Program-made: the position numbers and the translations under genes
NCBI GenBank assembly: GCA_020250125.1
Contig: JADCEL010000056.1
Location: 1 to 45,667 of the forward strand
Reading direction: 5' to 3'
Source of the DNA: Rhodobacter sp.
GTDB lineage: Bacteria > Pseudomonadota > Alphaproteobacteria > Rhodobacterales > Rhodobacteraceae
Length of the DNA stretch: 45,667 nt
The notes under the pieces: model-generated
What the model was told of the DNA's origin: nothing
The model's database searches: none
The model's input: only the letters and a program-made list of their open reading frames with translations
In this document: positions 1 through 8,024 of the stretch, in pieces
Layout of the letters: the number at the start of each line of letters is the position of its first letter
How positions within the stretch are numbered: position 1 is the first letter of the stretch

Positions 1-185
1 AGCGCCCGCCATGGGCGGGTCGGGCGCTGGCCGGGGGCTTTGGCCCCCGGCCGGTCCTGATCCCAGCGCAGCGCCGTGGCAGGGGCGATGGCCCCTGCCA
101 TTGACACGGTGACAGTGCTTTCGCCCCTCCGAGCGGGAACAGGAAACGCGACCCGCGTTTCCCCCGCCCGCGCGCAACGGTGCCC
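1..185. repeat. Hairpin-rich intergenic repeat, left copy
   Basis: This non-coding stretch holds two strong hairpins. One is a perfect 10-bp GC stem at 29-38/43-52 with a TTTG loop. The other is a GC-rich palindromic stretch at 1-28 that the window edge cuts. Bases 52-185 are clearly similar, by eye about four in five positions, to the reverse complement of the window's right end (45667 down to about 45537). Both copies also carry the same stem module with a GCCCCC core. This looks like one multicopy intergenic repeat family present in inverted orientation at the two ends. Confidence 0.6.
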
Positions 186-545
186 TGTAGACCGGCCGGT
201 CCGGGAACAGCAGAAGGCCAGCGCCCGCCGAGGGGGTGGGGACGGGCGGGTGACACGGGCGGCGTGTGGCCGGGGCGATGACCCCGGCCAGAGCGCACGG
301 GGCGGGCAGGATTTTCCCGCCTTCCGGTCAGGCAGCCTGTGGGGCTGGCACTCCCCAGGCACCTTGCCGGGGGGCGGAACATGTTTCCCCTTCGGTGCAG
401 GCCACCCTTCGCCTTTGCGGTCACCGCACGGCGCAGCGCGAATTGAGACCGCTCGCCGCCGCCGCGCCCATGTCCCTCACAATGTTGCCTGAGTGGATCA
501 CAGGAGTTACTCTTCAGGGGTCAATATCGATTGAGTACCCTGTCA
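186..545. other. Gap without a recognisable gene
   Basis: Open frames exist on both strands here (for example 76-492 and 266-574), but their translations are low-complexity Ala/Arg/Gly/Pro strings typical of GC-rich non-coding DNA. The stretch near 266-330 weakly resembles the module around 45380 on the opposite strand, so the repeat may extend here in decayed form. No promoter or RNA gene stands out. Confidence 0.4.
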
Positions 546-1058
546 ATGACACCCCGCCCGGCGACCACAGGTGACATATCGCAACTTGTCGCCATTCATG
601 CCCAGGCGTGGCGCGAGACCTATCCCGGGCTTCTGCCGGACAGCGAGATAGAAAGGATGACCGGCCCCGACCGGCTGACGGCGGTCTGGACCGCAATCCT
701 TGCCCGGCCCGATGTGCGTGCAGCCATTCTGCCGAAAACGGGCTTCGCCACGATGGGCCGTCAGCGTGATCCGGGGTTGCGCGAGGCCGGATATCCTGAA
801 GAGCTGTGGGCGATCTATCTTCTTCAGTCCGCACAGGGCACAGGATTTGGCCGCGCCTTGCTGGCCTCTGTTGCCGGGATCACGGCATTCACCGCTCTGG
901 TGGTGGAAGGCAATGCGCGGGCCCGCCGCTTTTATGACCAAAGCGGCGGCCGGATCATAGGCCGCAGACCGGACAGGATTGGAGAAACCGAAATCATTGA
1001 ACTGGTTTTTGCCTGGAGTGACGGCGGGTTGCAGTGGAATGCGGGGCGGCAGCCCTGA
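546..1058 (+). CDS. GNAT family N-acetyltransferase
   Basis: Predicted cytosolic acetyltransferase of 170 residues that would move an acetyl group from acetyl-CoA to an unknown amine. The N-terminal part (residues 3-30, with the AWRETYPGLLP segment) is typical of the family. The acetyl-CoA loop is visible as AQGTGFGRALL at residues 96-106, the Q-x-x-G-x-G/A signature, and the C-terminal half has the usual NARARRFYDQSGG-type helix and strand. I chose ATG 546. A TTG at 531 lies 9 nt after AGGGGT (516-521) and would add five residues, so it is a real alternative. The gene stands alone and its substrate cannot be read from the sequence. Confidence 0.8.
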   Translation: MTPRPATTGDISQLVAIHAQAWRETYPGLLPDSEIERMTGPDRLTAVWTAILARPDVRAAILPKTGFATMGRQRDPGLREAGYPEELWAIYLLQSAQGTGFGRALLASVAGITAFTALVVEGNARARRFYDQSGGRIIGRRPDRIGETEIIELVFAWSDGGLQWNAGRQP

Positions 1059-1131
1059 GTGCGGTCAATCGAACTGCGCGGGATTCCCCCCTCTGCTTCA
1101 AATGCCCTGTCGGTCAGCATGACGTCTCGTT

Positions 1132-1692
1132 TCAGCTTCCAGCCAGGCCATTCCGCACCGCCTCTGCCCGCAGCAACGCCATAAGCTCTGCCAAAGCCCT
1201 GACATACCGCCCGTCCTTCAGCCGCCCGTCTGGTCCGAAGGCGTTGGACGCGTCCGCCACCATCACTTCCGGCCCCGGCAAGACCCGCGCGCGGAACGGC
1301 ACCATCGCAAGGCGCAGCGCAAATTGCGACCGGTCGCCGCCGCCGCGCCCGTCGGCGGCGGAAATGATCGCCACGGGTTTGTCCCGCCACGGCCCGCCCT
1401 TGGTACGGCTGACCCAATCCAGCGCGTTCTTCAGCACGCCCGGAAAAGATTTGTTGTATTCCGGCGTTGCGATCACAACCGCGTCCGCCGCCCGGATCTG
1501 GTCGGCCACGGCCTGAACCTCTGGCGGTATGCCTTGCGCCTGTTCAAGGTCACCGTCATACAGCGGAAGGCGCAGGCTGGCTTCGGTCATCACCGCCGGG
1601 CCGAAGCTGCGCCGCGCCTCGGCCAGAAGCAGGCGGTTGGTGGATGCGGCCCGCAGGGCACCCGGTATTCCAAGCAGGGTAAGATCGGTCAT
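1132..1692 (-). CDS. NADPH-dependent FMN reductase family protein
   Basis: A 186-residue flavodoxin-like oxidoreductase, probably reducing FMN, quinones or azo compounds with NAD(P)H in the cytosol. The N-terminal phosphate-binding loop IPGALRAASTNRLLL (residues 8-22) matches the G-S-x-R-x-x-S-x-N pattern with the first Ser replaced. The central PEYNKSFPGVLKNALDW segment (about residues 77-93) is the family hallmark next to the flavin. The open frame continues upstream to 2007 but overlaps the GFA gene. The ATG at 1692 is where family similarity begins and gives the usual length. It is codirectional with the GFA-family gene upstream, so the two could share a transcript. Confidence 0.85.
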   Translation of the reverse strand: MTDLTLLGIPGALRAASTNRLLLAEARRSFGPAVMTEASLRLPLYDGDLEQAQGIPPEVQAVADQIRAADAVVIATPEYNKSFPGVLKNALDWVSRTKGGPWRDKPVAIISAADGRGGGDRSQFALRLAMVPFRARVLPGPEVMVADASNAFGPDGRLKDGRYVRALAELMALLRAEAVRNGLAGS

Positions 1693-1753
1693 CAGGGGCT
1701 TTCGTGCATGTCGGGTGGAACCTGTCGCGCCGCGCCGGGGCTTCATGGCCGCG

Positions 1754-2140
1754 TCATATCTGCGGCAGCCCATCGCACAGAACCACCCAGGGCAGGCGTT
1801 CTGCACCGTGGTCATGGGCCGTGGGACGATAGCGGGCGGGATCGTCCAGCGTGGCGGCGTAGAAATGCATCTCGGCAGGTGCTGCCGCGCTGCGATAGGC
1901 CATCTGGGTGCCGCAGGTGCCGCAAAAGCGCCGCTCGACCCCGGGCGAAGACCGGAACAGCGCCGGTTCCTCTGCCGTCCAGTGCCAGTCCCCATCCGCA
2001 ATCGCAAAGAACGAGGTGAAGCCGGACGCCGTGGCGCGCCGGCAGCTTTCGCAATGGCAATGCATCTGCCACAGCGGGGCGGCGATGGCGCGATAGGCGA
2101 TGCGGCCGCACAGACAGCGCCCGTCGATGGGGGGTATCAT
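1754..2140 (-). CDS. GFA-family zinc protein
   Basis: A 128-residue protein of the glutathione-dependent formaldehyde-activating enzyme (GFA/CENP-V) fold. Structural zinc ligands are visible: C-x-C in GRCLCGRI near the N terminus, H-C-x-x-C in HCHCESCRR, and C-x-x-C in FCGTCGTQ. The segment F-x-S-S-P-G-V-E-R-x-F-C-G-x-C-G is typical of the family. The open frame starts 19 codons earlier, but ATG 2140 leads straight into the conserved domain. Most proteins annotated with this domain have no proven formaldehyde role, so no pathway is claimed. It lies 61 bp upstream of the FMN reductase gene on the same strand. Confidence 0.85.
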   Translation of the reverse strand: MIPPIDGRCLCGRIAYRAIAAPLWQMHCHCESCRRATASGFTSFFAIADGDWHWTAEEPALFRSSPGVERRFCGTCGTQMAYRSAAAPAEMHFYAATLDDPARYRPTAHDHGAERLPWVVLCDGLPQI

Positions 2141-2566
2141 CCTGGTCCTTTCCTTTGGCGGTATCTGGGCCGGCCGGGGTGCTGCGGTCAAGGTCATCGG
2201 GTCAGGTCGGCATCACAAAGGTCCCGCGCGCGGGAAATGGAGTGCGCCCGGCGCAGGCGGGCCTGTCCCAAGGGTGTGACAGAAGGCCCGGCAGGCCTGC
2301 GCATTGCCGGCCGGCCTGCCAGGTTGCCCGTGGGTCTGGCAGCGGAGGGCAGAGAAAGCCGAGACATCTGCCATCCCGTCAGGCCGGGATACCGGTGACG
2401 GGAAGGGTGGCGCTGCAAGGTCGGACAATCTGGCACCAGTGCCGGTTTGCGCAGCGGCAAGCAGACCGGCGCCACCCATGGCATCGGCACCGATCCCCAG
2501 GCGCGCCTGTGCAGGACATTCCGGGGCGGACGGGGGGCGGGCCGGGCCGCGTGGCGCAGGCGGCTG
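2141..2566. other. Gap without a recognisable gene
   Basis: About 425 bp between the GFA gene and the 3' end of bhcR. Frames on both strands are open, but their translations are Arg/Ala/Pro/Gly-rich without any family pattern. Short inverted GC motifs such as GGCCGGCCTGCC near 2308 occur, but none has a T-tract that would make a convincing terminator. Confidence 0.4.
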
Positions 2567-3379
2567 TCAGGGCCGCACGCCCCCGGTTGCCTGCGTCACC
2601 TGATCTGCGGCGTGGCAGACCAGCGCGCCGATGCGGTCTGTTGCCGAAAGGGGCAGCCGGAAGGCCGGGCCAGAGACAGACAGCCCCGCCACCGGTTCGG
2701 CAAAGGCGTTGAAGATCGGGGCGGCAACGCAGCGCATGCCTTCGGCGCGTTCCTGATCGTCGATGGCAAAGCCCCGGTCGCGGGTGCGGGCCAGATCCCG
2801 CGTCAGGCTGACCTCTGATGTCATCGAGAATGCGGTGAAACCGGGCAAGCCCCGGCGCTGCACGATCTGCCGGACCCGGTCTGCGGGATACCAGGCCAGC
2901 AGCGCCTTGCCGATGCCAGAGACATGCATCGGCGATTTGGTGCCCGGCGCAAAGAAGGCGCGGATCGCCTCCTGCGTTTCCACCTGGGCCAGGAACATCA
3001 CCTCGTCGCGGTTCTCGACCCCAAGGTTGGCCGTCTCGCCGGTGTCGCGCATCAGCCGGTCCATCGGCTGGCGGGCGCGCTCGACAACCTTGGTGCGCCG
3101 CAGAAAGGCCGAACCGATCCGGAACGCCCCGCCGCCCACATGCCACAGCTGCCCCGGGTCTTCGGTTTCCACGATGTCATGTTCCTGCAGCGTGACCAGC
3201 ACCCGATAGACGGTGGCCGCAGATTCGCCGGTGGCCGCCGCCAGTTCGGACAGGGTCATCCCGGGGCTGTCGGAAAGACGCCGCAGCAGCGCCATGGCCC
3301 GGCCCACGGACTGGACGCGGTTCTGGTCGCTTCGGTCGGTGAAGGATTTCGGTCGGCCCCGGGGGCGGGGGTCAGCCAT
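2567..3379 (-). CDS. bhcR: IclR-family regulator BhcR
   Basis: A 270-residue IclR-type regulator. The N-terminal winged helix-turn-helix (about residues 20-80) contains MTLSELAAATGESAATVYRV followed by a wing. The C-terminal effector domain (about 95-260) contains HVSGIGKALLAW and ERAEGMRCVAAPIF, both hallmarks of the IclR ligand-binding domain. It is divergent from bhcA across a 171-bp AT-rich gap, the arrangement known from Paracoccus denitrificans, where BhcR controls the beta-hydroxyaspartate cycle and responds to glyoxylate. Assignment to BhcR rests on the neighbourhood. The open frame continues far upstream antisense to bhcA, but ATG 3379 gives the normal length. Confidence 0.88.
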   Translation of the reverse strand: MADPRPRGRPKSFTDRSDQNRVQSVGRAMALLRRLSDSPGMTLSELAAATGESAATVYRVLVTLQEHDIVETEDPGQLWHVGGGAFRIGSAFLRRTKVVERARQPMDRLMRDTGETANLGVENRDEVMFLAQVETQEAIRAFFAPGTKSPMHVSGIGKALLAWYPADRVRQIVQRRGLPGFTAFSMTSEVSLTRDLARTRDRGFAIDDQERAEGMRCVAAPIFNAFAEPVAGLSVSGPAFRLPLSATDRIGALVCHAADQVTQATGGVRP

Positions 3380-3550
3380 CTTCGGTCCTTTTCTGTCCGG
3401 CCCGGCGGCCTGTCCGGCGGGTGAAAAATTGCCAGCCCCTGATTCTGAACGGTTATCAGGCATTATACAGAAATGAAAAAATCTTTCGAAAAAATTGCGC
3501 CGCCCGCAGGGCACCCATAGGATTGCGCAGTCCAAGAAAGGCGCAGCCCG
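3380..3550. promoter_or_regulatory. bhcR-bhcA divergent control region
   Basis: This 171-bp intergenic segment is much more AT-rich than its surroundings, especially 3421-3500. It holds the palindrome TTTCGAAA (3484-3491) in an A-rich context and a TGAT/ATCA inverted pair around 3440-3458. TTATACA near 3463 could supply a -10 element for bhcA. A BhcR operator is expected here from the IclR-family layout, but I cannot tell which palindrome it is. The bhcA Shine-Dalgarno is the AAGAAAGG stretch about 8-10 nt before ATG 3551. Confidence 0.5.
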
Positions 3551-4738
3551 ATGTCCCTGCAGAACCCCGTCTTCATTCCCGGCCCGACCAACATTCCCGA
3601 TGCAATCCGCAAGGCCTGTGACATGCCGACGCTGGATCATCGCTCTGCGGCCTTTGCCCGCCTGTTCCGCCCCGCCGTGGACGGGGTGCGGCGGATTCTG
3701 AAGATGGCCGAAGGCGAGGTCATCCTTCTGCCTTCGACCGGCACCGGCGGCTGGGAGGCGGCGATCAGCAATACCCTGTCGCCCGGTGATACGGTTCTTG
3801 CCGCGCGCTTTGGCATGTTCAGCCAGCGCTGGATCGACCTGTGCCAGCGCCACGGGTTGACCGTTCAGGTGATTGAAGCGCCCTGGGGCGAAGGCGCACC
3901 CCTGGCCGCGATCGAGGCTGCGCTGCGCGCCGACGGCGGCCGGACGATCCGCGCCGTTCTGGCCACCCATAATGAAACCGCCACCGGGGTGAAATCCGAC
4001 ATTGCCGGTCTGCGCCGCGCGCTGGATGCCGCAGACCATCCGGCGCTGCTGTTTGTCGACGGGGTTTCTTCCATCGCCTCGATGCCGTTCGAGATGTCCG
4101 GCTGGGGTGTTGATATCGCCATTGCCGGCAGCCAGAAGGGGTTCATGCTGCCCGCCGGTCTGGCGATTCTGGGGGTGTCGCCCAAGGCCCTGGCGGCGAT
4201 GGACACCGCGATGTTGCCGCGCGCCTTCTTCGATTTCCGCGACATGCTGCGCAGCACGGCAGCGGGCGGCTATCCCTATACCCCGGCGGCCGGGCTGATT
4301 GCCGGGCTGGCACGGTCGGTCGAGATGCTGGAGGATGAAGGGCTGGCCCAGGTCTATGCCCGCCATGCCCGGATCGCCGGGGGCGTGCGCCAGGCCGTTG
4401 CCGCCTGGGGCATGCGCCCCTGTGCCGTCACACCGGACCTGTATTCCGACACGGTCACCGCCGTGGTCGTGCCCGAGGGCTGCAACGGCACCGATCTGGT
4501 GAAACTGGCGGCTGATACCTATGGCATGGCCTTTGGCGTGGGCCTGGGCGAGGTGGCGGGCAAGGTGTTCCGCATCGGTCATCTGGGAATGCTGACCGAG
4601 CCGATGATGCTGTCGGGCCTGGCCACGGCAGAGATGTGCATGGCCGATCTGGGCTGGCCGGTGCGGCTGGGGTCGGGTGTTGCCGCCGCGCAGGCGTTCT
4701 ACCGCAAGGGGCCGCAGGCGGCGAAGGCCGCCGCGTGA
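3551..4738 (+). CDS. bhcA: BhcA, aspartate-glyoxylate aminotransferase
   Basis: A 395-residue class-V PLP aminotransferase of the serine/alanine-glyoxylate transaminase group. In the beta-hydroxyaspartate cycle BhcA transaminates glyoxylate to glycine with aspartate as donor. The start FIPGPTNIPDAIRKACDMPTLDHR is typical of this group. The substrate and PLP region reads FVDGVSSIASMPFEMSGWGVD, and the Schiff-base lysine is Lys196 in GSQKGFMLP. It is the first gene of four in the order bhcA-B-C-D, ending 10 bp before bhcB. The full cluster order makes this role much more likely than photorespiratory serine-glyoxylate transamination, although the sequence alone does not exclude it. Confidence 0.9.
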   Translation: MSLQNPVFIPGPTNIPDAIRKACDMPTLDHRSAAFARLFRPAVDGVRRILKMAEGEVILLPSTGTGGWEAAISNTLSPGDTVLAARFGMFSQRWIDLCQRHGLTVQVIEAPWGEGAPLAAIEAALRADGGRTIRAVLATHNETATGVKSDIAGLRRALDAADHPALLFVDGVSSIASMPFEMSGWGVDIAIAGSQKGFMLPAGLAILGVSPKALAAMDTAMLPRAFFDFRDMLRSTAAGGYPYTPAAGLIAGLARSVEMLEDEGLAQVYARHARIAGGVRQAVAAWGMRPCAVTPDLYSDTVTAVVVPEGCNGTDLVKLAADTYGMAFGVGLGEVAGKVFRIGHLGMLTEPMMLSGLATAEMCMADLGWPVRLGSGVAAAQAFYRKGPQAAKAAA

Positions 4739-4748
4739 AAGGACCAAC

Positions 4749-5702
4749 ATGCTGATCCCCACCTATGACGATGTTGTGGCGGCCCATGCGCGGATTGCGC
4801 CGCATATCCACCGCACCCCGGTTCTGACCTCCAGCTTCCTTAATGCGCTGACCGGGGCGTCGCTGTTCTTCAAATGCGAGAATTTCCAGAAGGCGGGCGC
4901 GTTCAAGGTGCGGGGCGCGTCGAACGCGGTCTTCGGCCTGTCGGATGCGGATGCGGCGCGGGGCGTGGCCACCCATTCCAGCGGCAACCATGCGCTGTCG
5001 CTGTCCTGTGCCGCCGGGCGGCGGGGCATTCCCTGCGCCGTGGTCATGCCGCGCACCGCGCCGCAGGCCAAGAAGGATGCGGTGCGCGGCTATGGCGGCA
5101 ACATCACGGAATGCGAGCCGTCGACCACATCGCGCGAAGAGGTGTTCGCCAGGGTGCAGGCGCAGACGGGGGCGGATTTTGTCCATCCCTACAACGATCC
5201 CCGCGTCATTGCCGGGCAGGCGACCTGTTCGCGCGAGCTGATGGAGCAGGTGGACGGCCTCGATCAGGTGATCGCCCCGATCGGCGGGGGCGGCATGATT
5301 TCCGGCACCTGCCTGACCCTGTCGGCCATCGCTCCCCAGGTGGAAATCTATGCGGCCGAACCCGAGCAGGCAGACGATGCCCTGCGCAGCCTGCGCGCGG
5401 GCCATATCATCGCCGACGATGCGCCCGACACGGTGGCGGACGGGCTGAAGGTGCCGCTGAAAGACCTGACCTGGCATTTCGTGAAGTCGCGGGTCACCGA
5501 TATCCTGACGGCCAGCGAACAGGAGATCATTGATGCGATGCGCCTGACCTGGGCGCGGATGAAGATCGTCATTGAGCCCAGCTGTGCGGTGCCGCTGGCC
5601 ACCATCCTGAAGAACCCTGAAACATTCCGGGGCCGGCGCGTGGGCGTCATCATCACCGGCGGCAACGTCGATCTGGACAAACTGCCCTGGATGCAGGGCT
5701 GA
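4749..5702 (+). CDS. bhcB: BhcB, beta-hydroxyaspartate dehydratase
   Basis: A 317-residue PLP enzyme of the threonine dehydratase / threo-3-hydroxyaspartate ammonia-lyase fold. In the cycle BhcB removes water from erythro-beta-hydroxyaspartate to give iminosuccinate. Visible motifs are the PLP lysine Lys53 in KAGAFKVRGA, the HSSGNHA loop around residue 77, and the glycine-rich phosphate loop IGGGGMISGT around residues 178-187. ATG 4749 has an AAAGGA Shine-Dalgarno 10 bp after the bhcA stop. Longer in-frame starts inside bhcA are unlikely. It ends 11 bp before bhcC, so the two are surely cotranscribed. Confidence 0.92.
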   Translation: MLIPTYDDVVAAHARIAPHIHRTPVLTSSFLNALTGASLFFKCENFQKAGAFKVRGASNAVFGLSDADAARGVATHSSGNHALSLSCAAGRRGIPCAVVMPRTAPQAKKDAVRGYGGNITECEPSTTSREEVFARVQAQTGADFVHPYNDPRVIAGQATCSRELMEQVDGLDQVIAPIGGGGMISGTCLTLSAIAPQVEIYAAEPEQADDALRSLRAGHIIADDAPDTVADGLKVPLKDLTWHFVKSRVTDILTASEQEIIDAMRLTWARMKIVIEPSCAVPLATILKNPETFRGRRVGVIITGGNVDLDKLPWMQG

Positions 5703-5713
5703 GGGAGGCATTG

Positions 5714-6877
5714 ATGAACAAACCCGCCACATTCGACGGGCTTGAAGTTGGCTATGACATTCCCGCCCTGCCCGGCATGGACGAGGGGGATATCCAGACC
5801 CCCTGCCTGATCCTGGACCTCGACGCGCTGGAGCGGAACATCCGCAAGATGGGCGATGTCGCCAGGGCGATGGGGGTGCGCCACCGGGTGCATGGCAAGA
5901 TGCACAAGTCGGTGGACGTGGCCCTGCTGCAGGAACGGCTGGGCGGCTCGGTCGGGGTCTGCTGCCAGAAGGTCAGCGAAGCCGAGGTCTTTGCCCGCGG
6001 CGGCATCCGCGATGTGCTGGTCAGCAATCAGGTGCGCGACCCGGCCAAGATCGACCGGCTGGCGCGCCTGCCAAAGCTGGGCGCGCGGGCGATCTGCTGC
6101 GTCGATGACATCGCCAATGTCGCGGACCTGTCGGCGGCGGCGGTGCGGCATGGCACGACCATCGAATGTCTGGTCGAGATCGACTGCGGCGCAGGGCGCT
6201 GCGGCGTGAAGACAACGCCAGAGGTTATTGCCATTGCAAAGGCCATCGCAGCCGCGCCGGGGCTGAAGTTCAGCGGCGTCCAGGCCTATCAGGGGGCCAT
6301 GCAGCACCTGGACCGCTACGAAGACCGCAAGGCCAAGATCGACCTGGCGGTGGCCCAGGTGAAGGACGCCGTCGACGGGCTGAAAGCCGAAGGGCTGACC
6401 TGCGACATCGTCGGGGGCGGCGGTACGGGCAGCTACTATTTCGAAGGGGCGTCCGGCGTCTACAACGAGCTTCAGTGCGGGTCCTATGCCTTCATGGATG
6501 CCGATTATGGCCGCATACTGGACAAGGACGGGCACCGCATCGATCAGGGCGAATGGGAAAACGCCCTGTTCCTGCTGACATCGGTGATGAGCCATGCCAA
6601 GGCCGACAGGGCGATCTGTGATGCCGGCCTGAAAGTGCAGTCGGTGGACAGCGGCCTGCCGGTGATCTTCGGGCGAACCGATGTGAAATACGTGAAATGC
6701 TCGGATGAGCATGGCGTGATCGAGGACCCGCACGGGGTGCTGAAGGTCAATGACAGGCTGCGCCTGGTGCCGGGCCACTGTGACCCGACCTGCAATGTGC
6801 ATGACTGGTATGTCGGTGTGCGGGGTGGCAGGGTTGAGGTGGTCTGGCCGGTTTCGGCGCGGGGCAAAGCCTATTGA
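5714..6877 (+). CDS. bhcC: BhcC, beta-hydroxyaspartate aldolase
   Basis: A 387-residue fold-type III PLP enzyme (alanine racemase-like N domain, D-threonine aldolase/DSD1 family). In the cycle BhcC condenses glycine with glyoxylate to erythro-beta-hydroxyaspartate. The PLP lysine is Lys62 in RVHGKMHKS, matching the R-P-H-x-K-T-H-K motif of D-threonine aldolases. A C-terminal His/Cys metal site appears as VPGHCDPTCNVHD near residue 355. ATG 5714 follows GAGGGAGG (5701-5708). A TTG directly before it is not needed. Position between bhcB and bhcD fixes the role. Confidence 0.92.
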   Translation: MNKPATFDGLEVGYDIPALPGMDEGDIQTPCLILDLDALERNIRKMGDVARAMGVRHRVHGKMHKSVDVALLQERLGGSVGVCCQKVSEAEVFARGGIRDVLVSNQVRDPAKIDRLARLPKLGARAICCVDDIANVADLSAAAVRHGTTIECLVEIDCGAGRCGVKTTPEVIAIAKAIAAAPGLKFSGVQAYQGAMQHLDRYEDRKAKIDLAVAQVKDAVDGLKAEGLTCDIVGGGGTGSYYFEGASGVYNELQCGSYAFMDADYGRILDKDGHRIDQGEWENALFLLTSVMSHAKADRAICDAGLKVQSVDSGLPVIFGRTDVKYVKCSDEHGVIEDPHGVLKVNDRLRLVPGHCDPTCNVHDWYVGVRGGRVEVVWPVSARGKAY

Positions 6878-6955
6878 GGCAGGGGGGCGCTGCCCCCCTC
6901 GCCCCTGCCGGGGCTCACCCCCCGGGATACTTCTGAACGGAAAATGAACAGGGTC
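6878..6955. repeat. Hairpin element between bhcC and bhcD
   Basis: Directly after the bhcC stop lies a 7-bp G:C stem (6882-6888 with 6892-6898, loop GCT), followed by a second GC-rich stem around 6903-6916 and the tail GGGATACTTCTGAACGGAAAATGAA. Elements with this composition and tail are, from memory, common between genes in Rhodobacteraceae, so this is probably a dispersed intergenic repeat. It has no T-tract and so is not a standard terminator. It could still tune bhcD expression or stabilise the upstream message. Confidence 0.5.
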
Positions 6956-6980
6956 CGGCCCGGTCGGGGAGCTTTCGCCA

Positions 6981-7943
6981 ATGTACATCGTTCCGGAAGC
7001 CCTGATCGCCGGGCTGGTCTTCCCGCAGGATGCCTTTTCGGCCATGGAAGCCTGCTTTGCGGCAATGGCGCGGGGCGAGGCGCGCAACTTTCCCGTCGTG
7101 CGCGAGGCGCTGGGCGGGGGGCGGCAGTACGGGTTCAAATCCGGGCTGGACGCGGCGGGCGGACAGTTGGGGGTGAAGGCGGGGGGATATTTTCCCGGCA
7201 ATGCGGCGCGCGGGATCACCAACCACCAGTCCGCCGTGTATTTGTTCGACCCCGAAACGGGCGTGCCGCTGGCCATGGTCGGGGGCAACCTGCTGACAGC
7301 GCTGCGCACGGCGGCGGCGGCGGCCCTGTCCATCGACCGGCTGGCGCGGCGGGATGCGCGGGTGCTGGGCATCCTGGGCGCGGGGCATCAGGCGCAGTTC
7401 CAGCTGCGCGCAGCGGCGCGGGTGCGGGCCTTTGACCGGGTGATTGCCTGGAACCGGACCCCGGACAAGCTGGCACGGCTGCGGGCGGTGGCCGCAGAGC
7501 TGGGCCTGCCGTTCGAGGCGGTCAGTCCGGACCGTCTGGGGGCCGAGGCCGATGTGATTGTCACCATCACCTCGTCCGACAGGTTCAGCCTGTGCGATGC
7601 GCAGGTGCGGCCGGGCACGCACCTGGCCTGCATGGGTACCGACACCATCGGCAAGCAGGAGGTGGAGCCGACCCTGCTGGCGCGTGCGGCGCTGTTCACG
7701 GACGAGCCTGCGCAATCGGTCAGCATCGGCGAGGCGCAGCATGCGGTCGCGGCGGGTCTGGTGGCGGCGGCATCAATCGTGCCGCTGGGCGATGTGCTGA
7801 CCGGCAGGCATCCCGGCCGCAGATCGGATGGCGAGATCACGCTGTATGACGGCACCGGGGTGGGCCTGCAGGACCTTGCTGTGGCCGCCGTAGCGCTGCG
7901 GCGGGCGCAGGAGGCGGGAGTGGCGCTTTCGGTAAAGCTGTAG
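6981..7943 (+). CDS. bhcD: BhcD, iminosuccinate reductase
   Basis: A 320-residue member of the ornithine cyclodeaminase / mu-crystallin family. In the cycle BhcD reduces iminosuccinate to aspartate with NAD(P)H, regenerating the amino donor for BhcA. The Rossmann nucleotide loop is GILGAGHQAQFQL (about residues 132-144), preceded by the family segment GGNLLTALRTAAAAAL. Residues TSSDRFSL and GTHLACMGTD form the usual second half of the dinucleotide domain. The gap from bhcC is 103 bp and contains a hairpin, unlike the 10-11 bp gaps between the other cycle genes. A GGGGAG Shine-Dalgarno precedes ATG 6981. Confidence 0.9.
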   Translation: MYIVPEALIAGLVFPQDAFSAMEACFAAMARGEARNFPVVREALGGGRQYGFKSGLDAAGGQLGVKAGGYFPGNAARGITNHQSAVYLFDPETGVPLAMVGGNLLTALRTAAAAALSIDRLARRDARVLGILGAGHQAQFQLRAAARVRAFDRVIAWNRTPDKLARLRAVAAELGLPFEAVSPDRLGAEADVIVTITSSDRFSLCDAQVRPGTHLACMGTDTIGKQEVEPTLLARAALFTDEPAQSVSIGEAQHAVAAGLVAAASIVPLGDVLTGRHPGRRSDGEITLYDGTGVGLQDLAVAAVALRRAQEAGVALSVKL

Positions 7944-8024
7944 CGGTCAAGGCCTGCGCTTCCCGCTTGCCCCCGGCGGCAGATCGCGCGACCCTTGGCG
8001 TGCAGCACCCCGGAGGAACCCCGC

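Noticed and set aside
76-492. Plus-strand frame at the window start, similar to a minus-strand frame at the right end
   Set aside because: The similarity comes from the inverted DNA repeat, not from a protein. Codon composition is non-coding.
3380-4762. Upstream extension of the bhcR frame to 731 codons
   Set aside because: The extra part is antisense to bhcA. IclR proteins are about 260-270 residues, matching the ATG at 3379.
5348-7372. Minus-strand frame of 674 codons
   Set aside because: Antisense to bhcB, bhcC and bhcD, which are supported by motifs and order.
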